Assembly: GCF_946481715.1 (NCBI RefSeq)
Contig: NZ_CAMLOV010000019.1
Coordinates: 1-48,946, forward strand
Direction: 5' to 3'
DNA from: an uncultured Mucilaginibacter sp.
Lineage (GTDB): Bacteria > Bacteroidota > Bacteroidia > Sphingobacteriales > Sphingobacteriaceae
Length of the DNA stretch: 48,946 bases
The translations under genes were made by a program, and so were the position numbers. The notes below the pieces were generated by a model. The model ran no database searches. It had not been told where the DNA came from and worked only from the letters and a program-made list of their open reading frames with translations. This document shows, in pieces, positions 8,560-17,368 of this stretch; positions within the stretch are counted from its first letter, which is position 1, and every line of letters begins with the position of its first letter.

Positions 8560-11500
8560 ATGCCCGATTTTGCGCACTTACACGTTCATACCCAATTTTC
8601 GCTGCTTGATGGCGCCGCCGATATAACCAAGTTATACAAAAAGGCAGCAGCAGATGGGATGAAGGCCCTGGCCATTACCGACCATGGTAATATGTTTGGC
8701 GCGTTTAAATTTGTAGCTGAAGCAGGTAAACACGGTGTAAAACCCATAGTGGGCTGCGAGTTTTACGTGGTGGACGACCGCCATAAAAAACAATTCACCA
8801 AGGAGAAAAAAGATAAGCGTTACCACCAACTGATGCTGGCGAAAAACGCAGAGGGCTATCAAAACCTCATCAAACTGTGCTCTTTAGGCTATATGGAAGG
8901 GCTTTACAGCAAATGGCCCCGAATAGATAAGGAACTCATCCTAAAATACCATAAAGGAATTATCGCCACCACCTGCTGCCTGGGTGCATCTGTGCCGCAG
9001 GCTATCCTGCGCGATGGCGAGGCCGCCGCGGAAATAGAATTTAAATGGTGGCTGGACCTGTTTGGCGAAGACTTCTACATCGAGATGCAGCGTCATGATA
9101 TCCCCGAGCAAAATACGGTGAACCTGGTACTGATGAAGTTTGCCAAAAAGTATAATGTAAAGCTGATATGTTCCAACGACTCGCATTACGTAGATCAACA
9201 GGACTCTAACGCGCACGATATTTTGCTTTGCGTAAACACAGGCGATTTGCAAAGCACCCCCATAGCTACCGACGAGGAAGGCGGCAAGGGTTACCGTTTT
9301 GGTTTTACCAACGACCAGTTTTACTTTAAAACGCAGGCCGAAATGGGCAAGCTGTTTGAAGATATCCCCGAATCGTTAGATAATACCAGCGAAATAGTGG
9401 ACAAGGTGGATGTGCTGAAGCTAAAGCGCGACATACTGCTCCCCAATTATGTTATCCCGCCCGAGTTTAAGATCCACAGCGATATGACACCCGATGCGGA
9501 TACCCTTAACCAATGGGAGTATTTGAAGCACCTTACATTTTTGGGCGCCAAGGAGCGTTATAAAGATATCAGCCCCGAAGCTGAGGAACGCATCAACTTC
9601 GAACTTTTCACTATCCGTACCATGGGTTTTGCGGGTTACTTCCTCATCGTTGCTGATTTCATCAAGGCAGGGCGTGATATGGGCGTTTTCATCGGTCCCG
9701 GCCGTGGCTCAGCAGCAGGTTCGGTGGTGGCTTATTGTACAGGCATCACCAATATCGACCCGTTGAAGTATAACCTCCTGTTTGAGCGTTTCCTGAACCC
9801 CGACAGGAAGAGCATGCCCGATATTGATACGGATTTCGATGATGCCGGCCGACAAAAGGTTATCGACTACGTAGTTGATAAATACGGCAAAAATCAGGTG
9901 GCGCAAATCATCACCTATGGCTCCATGGCTGCGCGTACCAGTATACAGGATGTGGGGCGTGTGCTGGATATGCCATTGGCTGAAGTAAACGCGTTAAAGA
10001 AACTGGTACCCGATACGCTGGGTATCAATCTGAAAACTGCTATAGAGCAAGTGCCAGAATTGCAGGCTATCTACAAATCGCCCGACCTGAAGGGCATTGT
10101 GCTTCGCGAAGCAGAAAAGCTGGAGGGTTCGGTACGTAATACGGGCGTACACGCGGCGGGTATTATCATTGCCCCTTATGATTTAACAGATATTGTTCCT
10201 GTTGCTACCGCAAAGGACTCGGACCTGCTGGTTACTCAGTATGATGGCCGTGTAATTGAGGATGCCGGCGTAATTAAGATGGACTTTTTGGGGCTTAAAA
10301 CCCTTACCATTATTAAGGACGCACTGCGGATGATCAAGCATAACCATGATGTACATATCGATATTGATTACATCCCGCTTGATGACGTTAAAACTTATGA
10401 GCTTTACCAGCGCGGTGATACTAACGGTACTTTCCAGTTTGAAAGTGACGGTATGCAAATGTACCTGCGCGACCTTAAGCCCGATAAGTTTGAGGATTTA
10501 ATTGCCATGAACGCCCTTTACCGCCCGGGCCCGATTGAGTATATCCCTAACTTTATCAAGCGTAAGCATGGGCAGGAGCCTATTGTGTTCGATTTGGCCG
10601 ATATGGAGGAGTACCTGGGCGAAACTTATGGTATTACGGTTTACCAGGAGCAGGTGATGCTTTTATCTCAGAAACTGGCGGGTTTTAGCAAAGGCGACGC
10701 CGACGTTTTGCGTAAGGCGATGGGTAAAAAGCAAATAGAGGTGCTCAACAAAATGGAGGCCCAGTTTATGGATGGGGCAATTGCCAAAGGCCACCCTAAA
10801 GATAAACTCACCAAGATATGGACGGACTGGAAGGCATTTGCACAGTACGCGTTTAATAAATCGCACTCTACCTGTTACGCCTTTGTGGCGTACCAAACAG
10901 CTTATTTAAAAGCGCATTACCCTGCCGAGTATATGGCGGCGGTACTAAACAACCAAAATAACATGGAGAAGATCACCTTCTTTATGGAAGAATGCCGCCG
11001 GATGGGCGTGGAAGTACTTGGCCCTGATATTAACGAAAGCGCCATGGCTTTTGCAGCCAATAAGAAAGGTGTTATCCGTTTTGGGATGGCAGGTGTAAAA
11101 GGGGTTGGCGAAAAAGCCGTAGAAAGCATTATAGAAGAACGCGACGAACGGGGGCCATATACAAGTGTTTATGATTTTGCGCAACGATCTAACACCCGGT
11201 CAGTAAACCGAAAATCTTACGAGAACCTGGTTTACGGTGGGGCTTTTGACGCTTTTGGATTAAACCGTGCGCAGTTCTTTGCAAAAACCGAGAATGGTTT
11301 ATTAACCGGGATAGAGCGTCTGATCAAATACGGTAACGACTATCAAAACACAAAGAATAGTTCGCAATCATCATTATTTGGCGGGTCGGTAGCATCCTAT
11401 ATCCCCGAGCCAACTATGCCCGAAGCGGATGAATGGCCGCTGATAGAAAAGCTGAAGTACGAGAAAGAGGTTATCGGCATTTACCTTACCGGGCACCCGC

Positions 11501-12150
11501 TAGATAACTATAAACTGGAGTTGGAGAAGTATTGCAATACCACCATTAGCGAACTGAAAAATATCCAAAAGGCACGTTCCGGCGAAGGGGGCGAAGAGGT
11601 AATGAACAACCTGGCCAACTTACGCAAGCGCGGAGAGATATGCATAGGCGGTTTAGTGGGCAACGTACAGCATAAAATGACTAAAATGGGTAAACCATTC
11701 GGCACGTTTATGCTTGAAGATTATAACGAATCGTACGAGTTTGCTTTTTTCGGGGAAGATTATGTGAAATTCCGCAACCTTATGGTGGATGGTTATTTCC
11801 TGCACATTAAAGGTAATATCGAAGAAAAATTCAGGCAGAAGGATAACTGGGATTTGCGTGTAACCGTAATGTGCCTGCTATCAGAAATGAGGGATAAGCT
11901 TACCAAATCTATAACGGTTAACCTCGACATAAAAGCGTTGAATGACAAGGTAATTGATAACCTGTTGCAAATGGTTAATTCAAATAATGAGAAGTACCCG
12001 ATGAGGAGTTGTTCGTTGAAATTTAAGATAAACGACGGCGATGATTCGATGTATGTGAGCTTGTCATCCAAAACCCACAAGGTTAGCCCGAGCGACGACT
12101 TGATGGCAGAGATACAGAGTTTGACGAATACCCCGGCGGTGCTGAATTAA
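8560..12150 (+). CDS. dnaE: DNA polymerase III subunit alpha
   Basis: The replicative polymerase catalytic subunit, 1196 residues, a normal DnaE length. An N-terminal PHP domain (residues ~5-210) keeps what look like all the metal ligands: His8, His10, Asp17, His42, Glu67, His89, Cys140, Asp207, His209. The polymerase core has GPGRGSAAGS and the catalytic PDIDTDFDD near residue 420, with the third acidic residue in VIKMDFLGLKT near 573. A C-terminal OB fold is seen around 1025-1110 (ICIGGLVGNVQ). The gene stands alone; its last 4 bases overlap the convergent HxlR gene. Confidence 0.98.
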   Translation: MPDFAHLHVHTQFSLLDGAADITKLYKKAAADGMKALAITDHGNMFGAFKFVAEAGKHGVKPIVGCEFYVVDDRHKKQFTKEKKDKRYHQLMLAKNAEGYQNLIKLCSLGYMEGLYSKWPRIDKELILKYHKGIIATTCCLGASVPQAILRDGEAAAEIEFKWWLDLFGEDFYIEMQRHDIPEQNTVNLVLMKFAKKYNVKLICSNDSHYVDQQDSNAHDILLCVNTGDLQSTPIATDEEGGKGYRFGFTNDQFYFKTQAEMGKLFEDIPESLDNTSEIVDKVDVLKLKRDILLPNYVIPPEFKIHSDMTPDADTLNQWEYLKHLTFLGAKERYKDISPEAEERINFELFTIRTMGFAGYFLIVADFIKAGRDMGVFIGPGRGSAAGSVVAYCTGITNIDPLKYNLLFERFLNPDRKSMPDIDTDFDDAGRQKVIDYVVDKYGKNQVAQIITYGSMAARTSIQDVGRVLDMPLAEVNALKKLVPDTLGINLKTAIEQVPELQAIYKSPDLKGIVLREAEKLEGSVRNTGVHAAGIIIAPYDLTDIVPVATAKDSDLLVTQYDGRVIEDAGVIKMDFLGLKTLTIIKDALRMIKHNHDVHIDIDYIPLDDVKTYELYQRGDTNGTFQFESDGMQMYLRDLKPDKFEDLIAMNALYRPGPIEYIPNFIKRKHGQEPIVFDLADMEEYLGETYGITVYQEQVMLLSQKLAGFSKGDADVLRKAMGKKQIEVLNKMEAQFMDGAIAKGHPKDKLTKIWTDWKAFAQYAFNKSHSTCYAFVAYQTAYLKAHYPAEYMAAVLNNQNNMEKITFFMEECRRMGVEVLGPDINESAMAFAANKKGVIRFGMAGVKGVGEKAVESIIEERDERGPYTSVYDFAQRSNTRSVNRKSYENLVYGGAFDAFGLNRAQFFAKTENGLLTGIERLIKYGNDYQNTKNSSQSSLFGGSVASYIPEPTMPEADEWPLIEKLKYEKEVIGIYLTGHPLDNYKLELEKYCNTTISELKNIQKARSGEGGEEVMNNLANLRKRGEICIGGLVGNVQHKMTKMGKPFGTFMLEDYNESYEFAFFGEDYVKFRNLMVDGYFLHIKGNIEEKFRQKDNWDLRVTVMCLLSEMRDKLTKSITVNLDIKALNDKVIDNLLQMVNSNNEKYPMRSCSLKFKINDGDDSMYVSLSSKTHKVSPSDDLMAEIQSLTNTPAVLN

Positions 12151-12545
12151 TTATTAATTACTGCTTCAACAGGTTCCCTAAAAGTATAGCAACTTTCATC
12201 GGCAACCTTAATGGTATCGCTGTTTACGGTTAAAAAGCGCGCACCCCATTTTTCTAAAGCGTAAAAAATCGATGCCAGTTCTTTACCCAAATCGGTGAAA
12301 GTATACTCTACACGTGGAGGTACTTCGGGGTAAACCTTTCGGGTTATAATTTTATCTTCTTCCAATTCTCGCAACTGTTGAGAGAGCATCTTTTCGGTAA
12401 TGCCGGTAATGCCGCGGTGTATTTCACTGTAGCGCTTTGGCCCATCCAATAACTGGTTCAATATCTTCACTTTCCACTTACCGCTAATTACGCTGAGAGC
12501 GGCTTCCATGCTGCAGGTATACTCGGGGTGTCGTTGTTTTGTCAT
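12147..12545 (-). CDS. HxlR-family winged-helix transcriptional regulator
   Basis: A 132-residue single-domain regulator. The order YTCSMEAALSVISGKWKV, then ILNQLLDGPKRYSEI, then ITEKMLSQQLRELE is the HxlR (DUF24) winged helix: the short N-terminal arm with Cys11 matches the redox- or electrophile-sensing cysteine found in several members such as HypR, and the recognition helix follows. Members usually sit divergently from the oxidoreductase they control, which is the arrangement here with the SDR gene 130 bases away. Whether Cys11 is a sensor is inference. The stop codon overlaps the end of dnaE on the other strand. Confidence 0.93.
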   Translation of the reverse strand: MTKQRHPEYTCSMEAALSVISGKWKVKILNQLLDGPKRYSEIHRGITGITEKMLSQQLRELEEDKIITRKVYPEVPPRVEYTFTDLGKELASIFYALEKWGARFLTVNSDTIKVADESCYTFREPVEAVINN

Positions 12546-12625
12546 CTTTAAAAAGCCCGAATTGATTTAAACACAATGCGTCCATAACCTACCAAATAGT
12601 GCGCTGCGCACAAAATGGTGCATTC

Positions 12626-12656
12626 TTGACGCCGGGCGGCACACGCTGTATCTTTG
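12626..12656 (+). promoter_or_regulatory. Promoter of the SDR gene
   Basis: TTG at 12626-12628, a 20-base spacer, and TATCTTTG at 12649-12656 match the Bacteroidota -33/-7 promoter (TTG and TAnnTTTG) well. The start site would fall about 12 bases before the SDR ATG, giving a very short leader. Confidence 0.65.
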
Positions 12657-12675
12657 AGCTATCAAAACAAAGATA
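12649..12675. promoter_or_regulatory. Perfect inverted repeat at the HxlR/SDR junction (candidate operator)
   Basis: TATCTTTG (12649-12656) and CAAAGATA (12668-12675) are perfect 8-base inverted arms with an 11-base spacer, ending exactly at the base before the SDR ATG. The left arm is the SDR -7 box; the right arm read on the minus strand is also a TAnnTTTG match and could serve the HxlR gene. A dimeric regulator bound here would cover both. The operator role is inferred from position only. Confidence 0.45.
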
Positions 12676-13431
12676 ATGAAAAAGGTAACTAACAAAACAG
12701 CAGTAATAACAGGCGGAAACAGTGGTATAGGCCTGGCCACGGCAAAAGAATTTATAGCCCAGGGCGCAAAGGTTATCATTACCGGCCGCAATCAAAAGTC
12801 GATAGATGAAGCTATCGCTTTATTGGGCGAAAATGCTTCGGGCGTAATTGCTGATAGCGGCAGCATGGCACAGATAAAAACCCTTGGCGAGCAGGTAAAG
12901 GCTATCGCGCCGAGTATCGATATCATCTTCGTGAACGCCGGCATAGGCAAGTTCAATTCGGTAGACCAAATGACCGAAGAAATGTACGACGAGATAATGG
13001 ATATCAACTTTAAAGGCGCCTATTTTACCCTGCAGCAGTTATTGCCACTGGTGAATGATGGCGGTTCTATCGTGTTCAATACCTCTATCAATGCGCACAT
13101 TGGTATGGCCGGCGCAAGTGTTTATGCAGCAAGTAAAGCGGCATTATTATCCTTAACCAAAAATCTGGCTGTTGAGCTATTGCCACGCAATATCAGGGTA
13201 AACTCCGTAAGCCCCGGCCCAATTGGTACACCATTGCACAGTGCAGATAAGTTGGGCATCACCAACGACCAGCTACAGCAAATGGGCGAGGGCATCTTCA
13301 AACAAATACCTATTGGCCGTTTTGGTACTGCAGAAGAATTGGCGAAAGTTGTTGCCTTTTTCGCTTCAGATGATTCAACCTTCCTGTTAGGCTCGGAATT
13401 GATAGCCGACGGTGGAATGTATAATTTATAA
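12676..13431 (+). CDS. Short-chain dehydrogenase/reductase (classical SDR)
   Basis: A 251-residue Rossmann oxidoreductase. The cofactor motif is TGGNSGIG (residues 12-19), followed by the NAG motif (Asn87-Gly89) and a Ser137/Tyr150/Lys154 catalytic triad (YAASK). The C-terminal LGSELIADGG is typical of classical SDRs. ITGRNQ after strand 2 has an Arg that favours NADP(H), which is inference. The substrate cannot be told from sequence. It is divergent from an HxlR regulator, suggesting induction by an aldehyde, quinone or similar reactive compound. Confidence 0.93.
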   Translation: MKKVTNKTAVITGGNSGIGLATAKEFIAQGAKVIITGRNQKSIDEAIALLGENASGVIADSGSMAQIKTLGEQVKAIAPSIDIIFVNAGIGKFNSVDQMTEEMYDEIMDINFKGAYFTLQQLLPLVNDGGSIVFNTSINAHIGMAGASVYAASKAALLSLTKNLAVELLPRNIRVNSVSPGPIGTPLHSADKLGITNDQLQQMGEGIFKQIPIGRFGTAEELAKVVAFFASDDSTFLLGSELIADGGMYNL

Positions 13432-13455
13432 GTTTGAATACCGAATTACAATTGC

Positions 13456-13818
13456 CTAAGGCTGTGCTGCTTCGGGCAATTGTGGTTTATTGCCGAACGC
13501 TAAATAATTAAAAAGTGCAACCAACGGAATAACGGTTAACGTGATCATAAACCCGACACCTATAAATGCGGCGCAACCAGTAGCGCAATGTATACCAGGT
13601 GGAATGCCCATTATAGATACAAAAGTGGCAGCTACTGATAGCGGAAACCCTATTATAAAAGTTATTAAGTTAATTGTCCAAAAGGGCGAGGTGATTTTGC
13701 CCCGCCTTTTAAGCGTAAGGAAAATTATTTGCAATGCCGGTGCCAGTACTATTAAAAGCAAGGGTATCCATATGAACAATAGGCTGGTATGCATTGGCTT
13801 TCTTATTTCGATATCCAA
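13456..13818 (-). CDS. Small membrane protein, paralogue of the gene upstream
   Basis: An uncharacterised 120-residue protein with three hydrophobic segments (about residues 12-33, 46-68 and 84-107) and a Cys pair (HCATGC) in the second loop. The start at 13818 overlaps the upstream gene by 16 bases; the internal Met9 (13794) gives an N-terminus that aligns better with the upstream paralogue (both have a VLAPALQII / LVAPVLQII stretch near the start). I do not recognise the family. Confidence 0.6.
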   Translation of the reverse strand: MDIEIRKPMHTSLLFIWIPLLLIVLAPALQIIFLTLKRRGKITSPFWTINLITFIIGFPLSVAATFVSIMGIPPGIHCATGCAAFIGVGFMITLTVIPLVALFNYLAFGNKPQLPEAAQP

Positions 13819-14150
13819 AAATTTACAGCGGGTACTTCAGCTTCAGGCTCGCTTTGGCTGCCACGGTTTAAAAAGTAACAAACAAAGGCGATAACCGATG
13901 CGCTTATGAAACTAACAAATAGGCCACCCATCAAAAAAACAAAGCCGGGGAGACCACATATATACCGGCCTTGCGACTGTGCACTTATCTCAGCCATAAC
14001 TAATTTGCTGATGAAAACGGAGCAGGCGATACCCGTAATAATTGCAAACCAGAAAATCAGGAATAGCGGTAATGATATCTTTCGCGCCAGCCGTAATGCC
14101 GATAGGATGATTTGCAAAACAGGCGCAACAAGCAGCAAAAGGAACTCCAT
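13803..14150 (-). CDS. Small membrane protein, paralogue of the gene downstream
   Basis: An uncharacterised protein with three hydrophobic segments, resembling its downstream neighbour in length, topology and the LVAPVLQIILSALRL stretch. The open frame extends to an ATG at 14234, but I chose Met29 at 14150 because the 28 residues before it are not membrane-like and Met29 starts the alignment with the paralogue. The pair probably arose by tandem duplication and forms one transcription unit. Function unknown. Confidence 0.6.
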   Translation of the reverse strand: MEFLLLLVAPVLQIILSALRLARKISLPLFLIFWFAIITGIACSVFISKLVMAEISAQSQGRYICGLPGFVFLMGGLFVSFISASVIAFVCYFLNRGSQSEPEAEVPAVNFWISK

Positions 14151-14270
14151 AAATTGGTTTAACTTTAATACGCTATGCCACCAAAAGGTAACCTTAAACC
14201 CGCTGATTATTACACATCTGTCATTATTATCCACATTGTTAATAGAATTGTCACATTGTCAGGCACCCAC

Positions 14271-14302
14271 TTGTGGCAAGCTATTTGAATAGTATATATT
14301 TG
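14271..14302 (+). promoter_or_regulatory. Promoter of trxA
   Basis: TTG at 14271-14273, a 21-base spacer, then TATATTTG at 14295-14302 fit the Bacteroidota -33/-7 pattern. The ATG is 28 bases further on, after an A-rich leader typical of strongly translated genes in this phylum. Confidence 0.7.
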
Positions 14303-14330
14303 TACACTAAAAATTTAAAAAATAAAAATC

Positions 14331-14651
14331 ATGGCTTTAGAAATAACTGATGCAAACTTCGAAGAACTTGTTCTTAAATCAGATAAACCGGTACTTGTTG
14401 ATTTTTGGGCAGAGTGGTGCGGTCCGTGTAGGATGGTTGGCCCTGTGGTAGAAGACATTGCTAAAGAGTACGATGGCAAAGCCATTGTAGGTAAAGTAAA
14501 CGTAGATAACAACCCCGGCATATCAATGAAGTACGGCATCCGTAACATCCCTGCCTTATTGTTTTTCAAAAACGGTGAGATCGTTGATAAGCAAATCGGC
14601 GCTGTACCAAAATCAGTACTGGCTGATAAGTTAGCTAAACAATTAGTATAA
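14331..14651 (+). CDS. trxA: Thioredoxin
   Basis: A 106-residue cytoplasmic thioredoxin of standard length. It has the redox motif WCGPC (Cys30, Cys33) preceded by VDFWAE, the buried Asp24, and the cis-proline region IRNIPALLFF. It has no signal peptide, which separates it from the periplasmic thioredoxin-like proteins common in this phylum. It reduces disulfides in cytosolic proteins using thioredoxin reductase. It has its own promoter and is followed by a long perfect palindrome, so it is probably monocistronic. Confidence 0.97.
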   Translation: MALEITDANFEELVLKSDKPVLVDFWAEWCGPCRMVGPVVEDIAKEYDGKAIVGKVNVDNNPGISMKYGIRNIPALLFFKNGEIVDKQIGAVPKSVLADKLAKQLV

Positions 14652-14667
14652 GTTAATCTATCATATA

Positions 14668-14711
14668 TATAACAACAAAGGCTTCGGATATCCGAAGCCT
14701 TTGTTGTTATA
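14668..14711. terminator. 44-base perfect palindrome between trxA and a convergent gene
   Basis: The 44 bases form a perfect palindrome centred between 14689 and 14690 (core GGATATCC, flanked by GGCTTC/GAAGCC and the T-rich TTTGTTGTTA on either side). It lies 17 bases after the trxA stop and 63 before the end of the convergent DUF2807 gene. There is no long pure T tract, but the outer arms are U-rich in both directions, so a bidirectional terminator is the likely role. Confidence 0.7.
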
Positions 14712-14773
14712 GCCAAAAGTAGAAGGTGAAAAATATAGGCCTTTAATTTTTAGACTGTTACCTTCCTTTTAAA

Positions 14774-15478
14774 TTACATCCGGCTTACGCTGCCGCTGCC
14801 TGCTTTTGAAGTATTAATGCTTTTTGGAGAGCCGGTGTAATGTACATCGCCGCTGCCAACTACCGAGGCATCTATTTTATTTGAAGCGTTTACCCTTGCA
14901 TCGCCTGAGCCTGCTACGCGCACCTGTGTAGTGCCTGTAGACAAGCTTTCCCCGGTAAAATCGCCCGACCCTACAACGCTAACAGTTGAAATATCTGCAC
15001 TGCCGGTTAGGGTGATATCACCTGAACCCGCTATACTGCTATCCAGGTTTTTAACGGATACTTTGCCTGTGATGTCGCCTGAGCCGGTTAATTTTAGTTT
15101 TAGGGAGGTAGCTTTTACGCCCTCTTTAAAGAAAATATCGCCACTTCCTGCAAGAGTGATGTTATTTACATCCTTGATTGCCACGTAGATAACTACTTTT
15201 TTATTGTGCCAGCTCCAGTTGCTGTCCTCATCGCGTTTGGTGTAAATTTTTAAGGTGCCACCTTCAACCTCGGTTACAATGCGGCCAATAATATCCGACG
15301 GCGCATCAACTTTAACCGACTCTGACGACCCCTGGGTGATGTACACATCAAACGAACCTGCTACGTTTACGGCACTGAAGCCGGTTAAGTGACGGTCTTC
15401 TGTGCTGTTTTTGGCAAATGCCGAAGCGCTTATAACCACCATTACGGCAGCCAGTATAAATTTTTTTAATGATCTCAT
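14774..15478 (-). CDS. DUF2807 (head GIN domain) secreted protein
   Basis: A 234-residue protein with a Sec signal peptide (cleavage after about ASAFA, residue 22). The mature part starts with FSAVNVAGSFDVYITQG, the entry of the DUF2807 / putative auto-transporter adhesin head-GIN domain, followed by a right-handed beta-helix-like array with about six repeats of GSGD(I/V) spaced ~18-25 residues. The family is abundant in Bacteroidota and its function is not established; a surface or periplasmic location is inferred from the leader. It is monocistronic and convergent with trxA. Confidence 0.9.
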   Translation of the reverse strand: MRSLKKFILAAVMVVISASAFAKNSTEDRHLTGFSAVNVAGSFDVYITQGSSESVKVDAPSDIIGRIVTEVEGGTLKIYTKRDEDSNWSWHNKKVVIYVAIKDVNNITLAGSGDIFFKEGVKATSLKLKLTGSGDITGKVSVKNLDSSIAGSGDITLTGSADISTVSVVGSGDFTGESLSTGTTQVRVAGSGDARVNASNKIDASVVGSGDVHYTGSPKSINTSKAGSGSVSRM

Positions 15479-15692
15479 GATTACTAGTTTTTGTTCAATC
15501 TATCAGACGCGCTTTGTTTTTGATAAGTTGCACCAATCAAAAAATAATTTTCCCGGCGGCTGAAATTTACCGTAAAAAACCTTTGAAAATCTTCAAAAAT
15601 CTGTGGTTTTCTGTGCTTTTTCCGGGGCGTTCTTTGGCTTTTTAAAATGGTGATTTTTGCCGTTTTTAAACCGGTAATTGTCGCCTAAAAAA

Positions 15693-17354
15693 TTAGTCAA
15701 CCAGTACCCCGATGTAATAATTAAAAGTGTCGGCCTCGATGTTGTCTTTTGCGGCGCCATCGATATTCACCGGTTTAAACCGGTCTGTCGGGGTGATGAA
15801 TTTGTACTCGCCACCCTTCACCCTAACTTTTACCGGCATGTTGAAATTTGGGGTTTCGGCAACCCAGCGGGCCATCAGTTTCCCCTGAATTTCCATAAAC
15901 TCCAGCACCGGCAATTTTACATGTTTCAGGTACTGCTCAAATACGGGCGACAGGTCCATGCCGCTTTGGGTGTTGATGTAGCCAACTACATCATCGTAGG
16001 TTACTGTTTTATGGTAAAAGGTTTTGTTGAGCCCGCGCAGGATGTTGCGCCATTTTTCGTCGTCGTTAATAATAGTGCGCACCATGTTGAGCAGATTACC
16101 ACCCTTAGGGTACATATCGCCCGAGCCTTCTTTATTTACGCCATAGGTGCCTACAACCGGGGCGTTGTTGAGAATGCCGAGGCGGGTACCGTGCACGTAT
16201 TCCTGCCCGGCTTGTTTGCCGTAGAAGGTTTCTATAAAAAGCGATTCGCTGTAATTGGTGAAACCTTCGTGGATCCACATATCGGCCAGGTCTTTACTGG
16301 TGATGTTGTTGCCAAACCACTCGTGCCCGCTCTCGTGTACCACAATGAAATCCCATTTCAAGCCCCAGCCGGTGCCCGATAGGTCGCGCCCGAGGTAGCC
16401 GTTGCGGTATTTGTTGCCGTAGGCTGTGCCGCTTTGGTGCTCCATGCCCAGGTGCGGGGTTTCTATCAGTTTATAGCCGTCCTCGTAAAAAGGGTAAGGG
16501 CCAAACCAGTGTTCGAAAGCTTTGAGCATGCGCGGGGCGTCCAGTCCCCATTGTTTTTTGGCTTTTTGGAGGTTATAGCTTAGCGGCCAAAAATCCATCT
16601 CCAGTTTGCCTTTTTCGCCCTGGTAGGTGCCGGTGTAATGGGCATAATCGCCTATGTTAGCCTCCAGGTTGTAATTGTTGATGGGCTGCGATACAAACCA
16701 ATCGAACCGGGTGTAGCCATCCTTCAATTTGGTAACCTTGCGCAGGTGCCCGTTAGATACGTCCTTCAATCCGTTTGGTACGCTGATGCTTACCATGGCA
16801 CTGTCTACCTCATCGTCCTGCACATCTTTAGTTGGCCACCAAACGCTGGCGCCCATGCCCTGGCAAGCGGTTGCCACATGCGGTTTACCAAGCGAGTCGG
16901 TTGCGTACTGCACGCCGCCATCCCATGGGGCACGTTTGGCAATGGTTGGGTTGCCGCTATAGTAAACGGTGAACTCATCCTTGCTGCCTTTGGTAATGGC
17001 TTTTGGGAAGGTTAGGAACACCGCGTTAAATTCACGGGTGTAGCTTAGTTCCTGCCCCTTGTAAACCACCTTTTCTATCTTCAGGTTGTTCCACAGGTCG
17101 AATTGCAGTTTAGTGAAATCTGCCGCGGCGGTAAACTTAAACAGCACATTGCCGCTGATGTATTTTTTATCGATATCGAACTTAATATCCAAATGGTAGT
17201 AGTTGATATCGTAGCAGGTACGCAGCGGCGTGGTAAGCGATCCGCGCAGCGTGTCGGCACGGGTAAAAACCTCTTTTTGGGTGCCGAGTTGGGCATGGGC
17301 GGTGATTGTGCAAGCCGTCAATAATAGGGCAGCGTATATGTTTTTAATTTTCAT
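15693..17354 (-). CDS. M1-family zinc aminopeptidase, secreted
   Basis: A 553-residue gluzincin with a Sec leader (ending near AHA, residue 21). The zinc site is HESGHEW (His340, Glu341, His344) with the third ligand Glu363 in HEGFTNY; the substrate-binding loop is GMEHQSGTAYG, which replaces the classical GAMEN. An N-terminal beta saddle (YHLDIKFDI) precedes the catalytic domain, and the protein ends after a short C-terminal domain with no HEAT-repeat module, a common shorter form in this phylum. It is expected to trim N-terminal residues from peptides in the periplasm or outside. The preceding gene is 14 bases upstream and likely co-transcribed. Confidence 0.95.
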   Translation of the reverse strand: MKIKNIYAALLLTACTITAHAQLGTQKEVFTRADTLRGSLTTPLRTCYDINYYHLDIKFDIDKKYISGNVLFKFTAAADFTKLQFDLWNNLKIEKVVYKGQELSYTREFNAVFLTFPKAITKGSKDEFTVYYSGNPTIAKRAPWDGGVQYATDSLGKPHVATACQGMGASVWWPTKDVQDDEVDSAMVSISVPNGLKDVSNGHLRKVTKLKDGYTRFDWFVSQPINNYNLEANIGDYAHYTGTYQGEKGKLEMDFWPLSYNLQKAKKQWGLDAPRMLKAFEHWFGPYPFYEDGYKLIETPHLGMEHQSGTAYGNKYRNGYLGRDLSGTGWGLKWDFIVVHESGHEWFGNNITSKDLADMWIHEGFTNYSESLFIETFYGKQAGQEYVHGTRLGILNNAPVVGTYGVNKEGSGDMYPKGGNLLNMVRTIINDDEKWRNILRGLNKTFYHKTVTYDDVVGYINTQSGMDLSPVFEQYLKHVKLPVLEFMEIQGKLMARWVAETPNFNMPVKVRVKGGEYKFITPTDRFKPVNIDGAAKDNIEADTFNYYIGVLVD

Positions 17355-17368
17355 CTTTTGACAGTTAT

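Noticed and set aside
15678..16382. 234-residue plus-strand frame opposite the M1 peptidase
   Set aside because: The opposite strand encodes the conserved metallopeptidase, including its zinc site near this frame.
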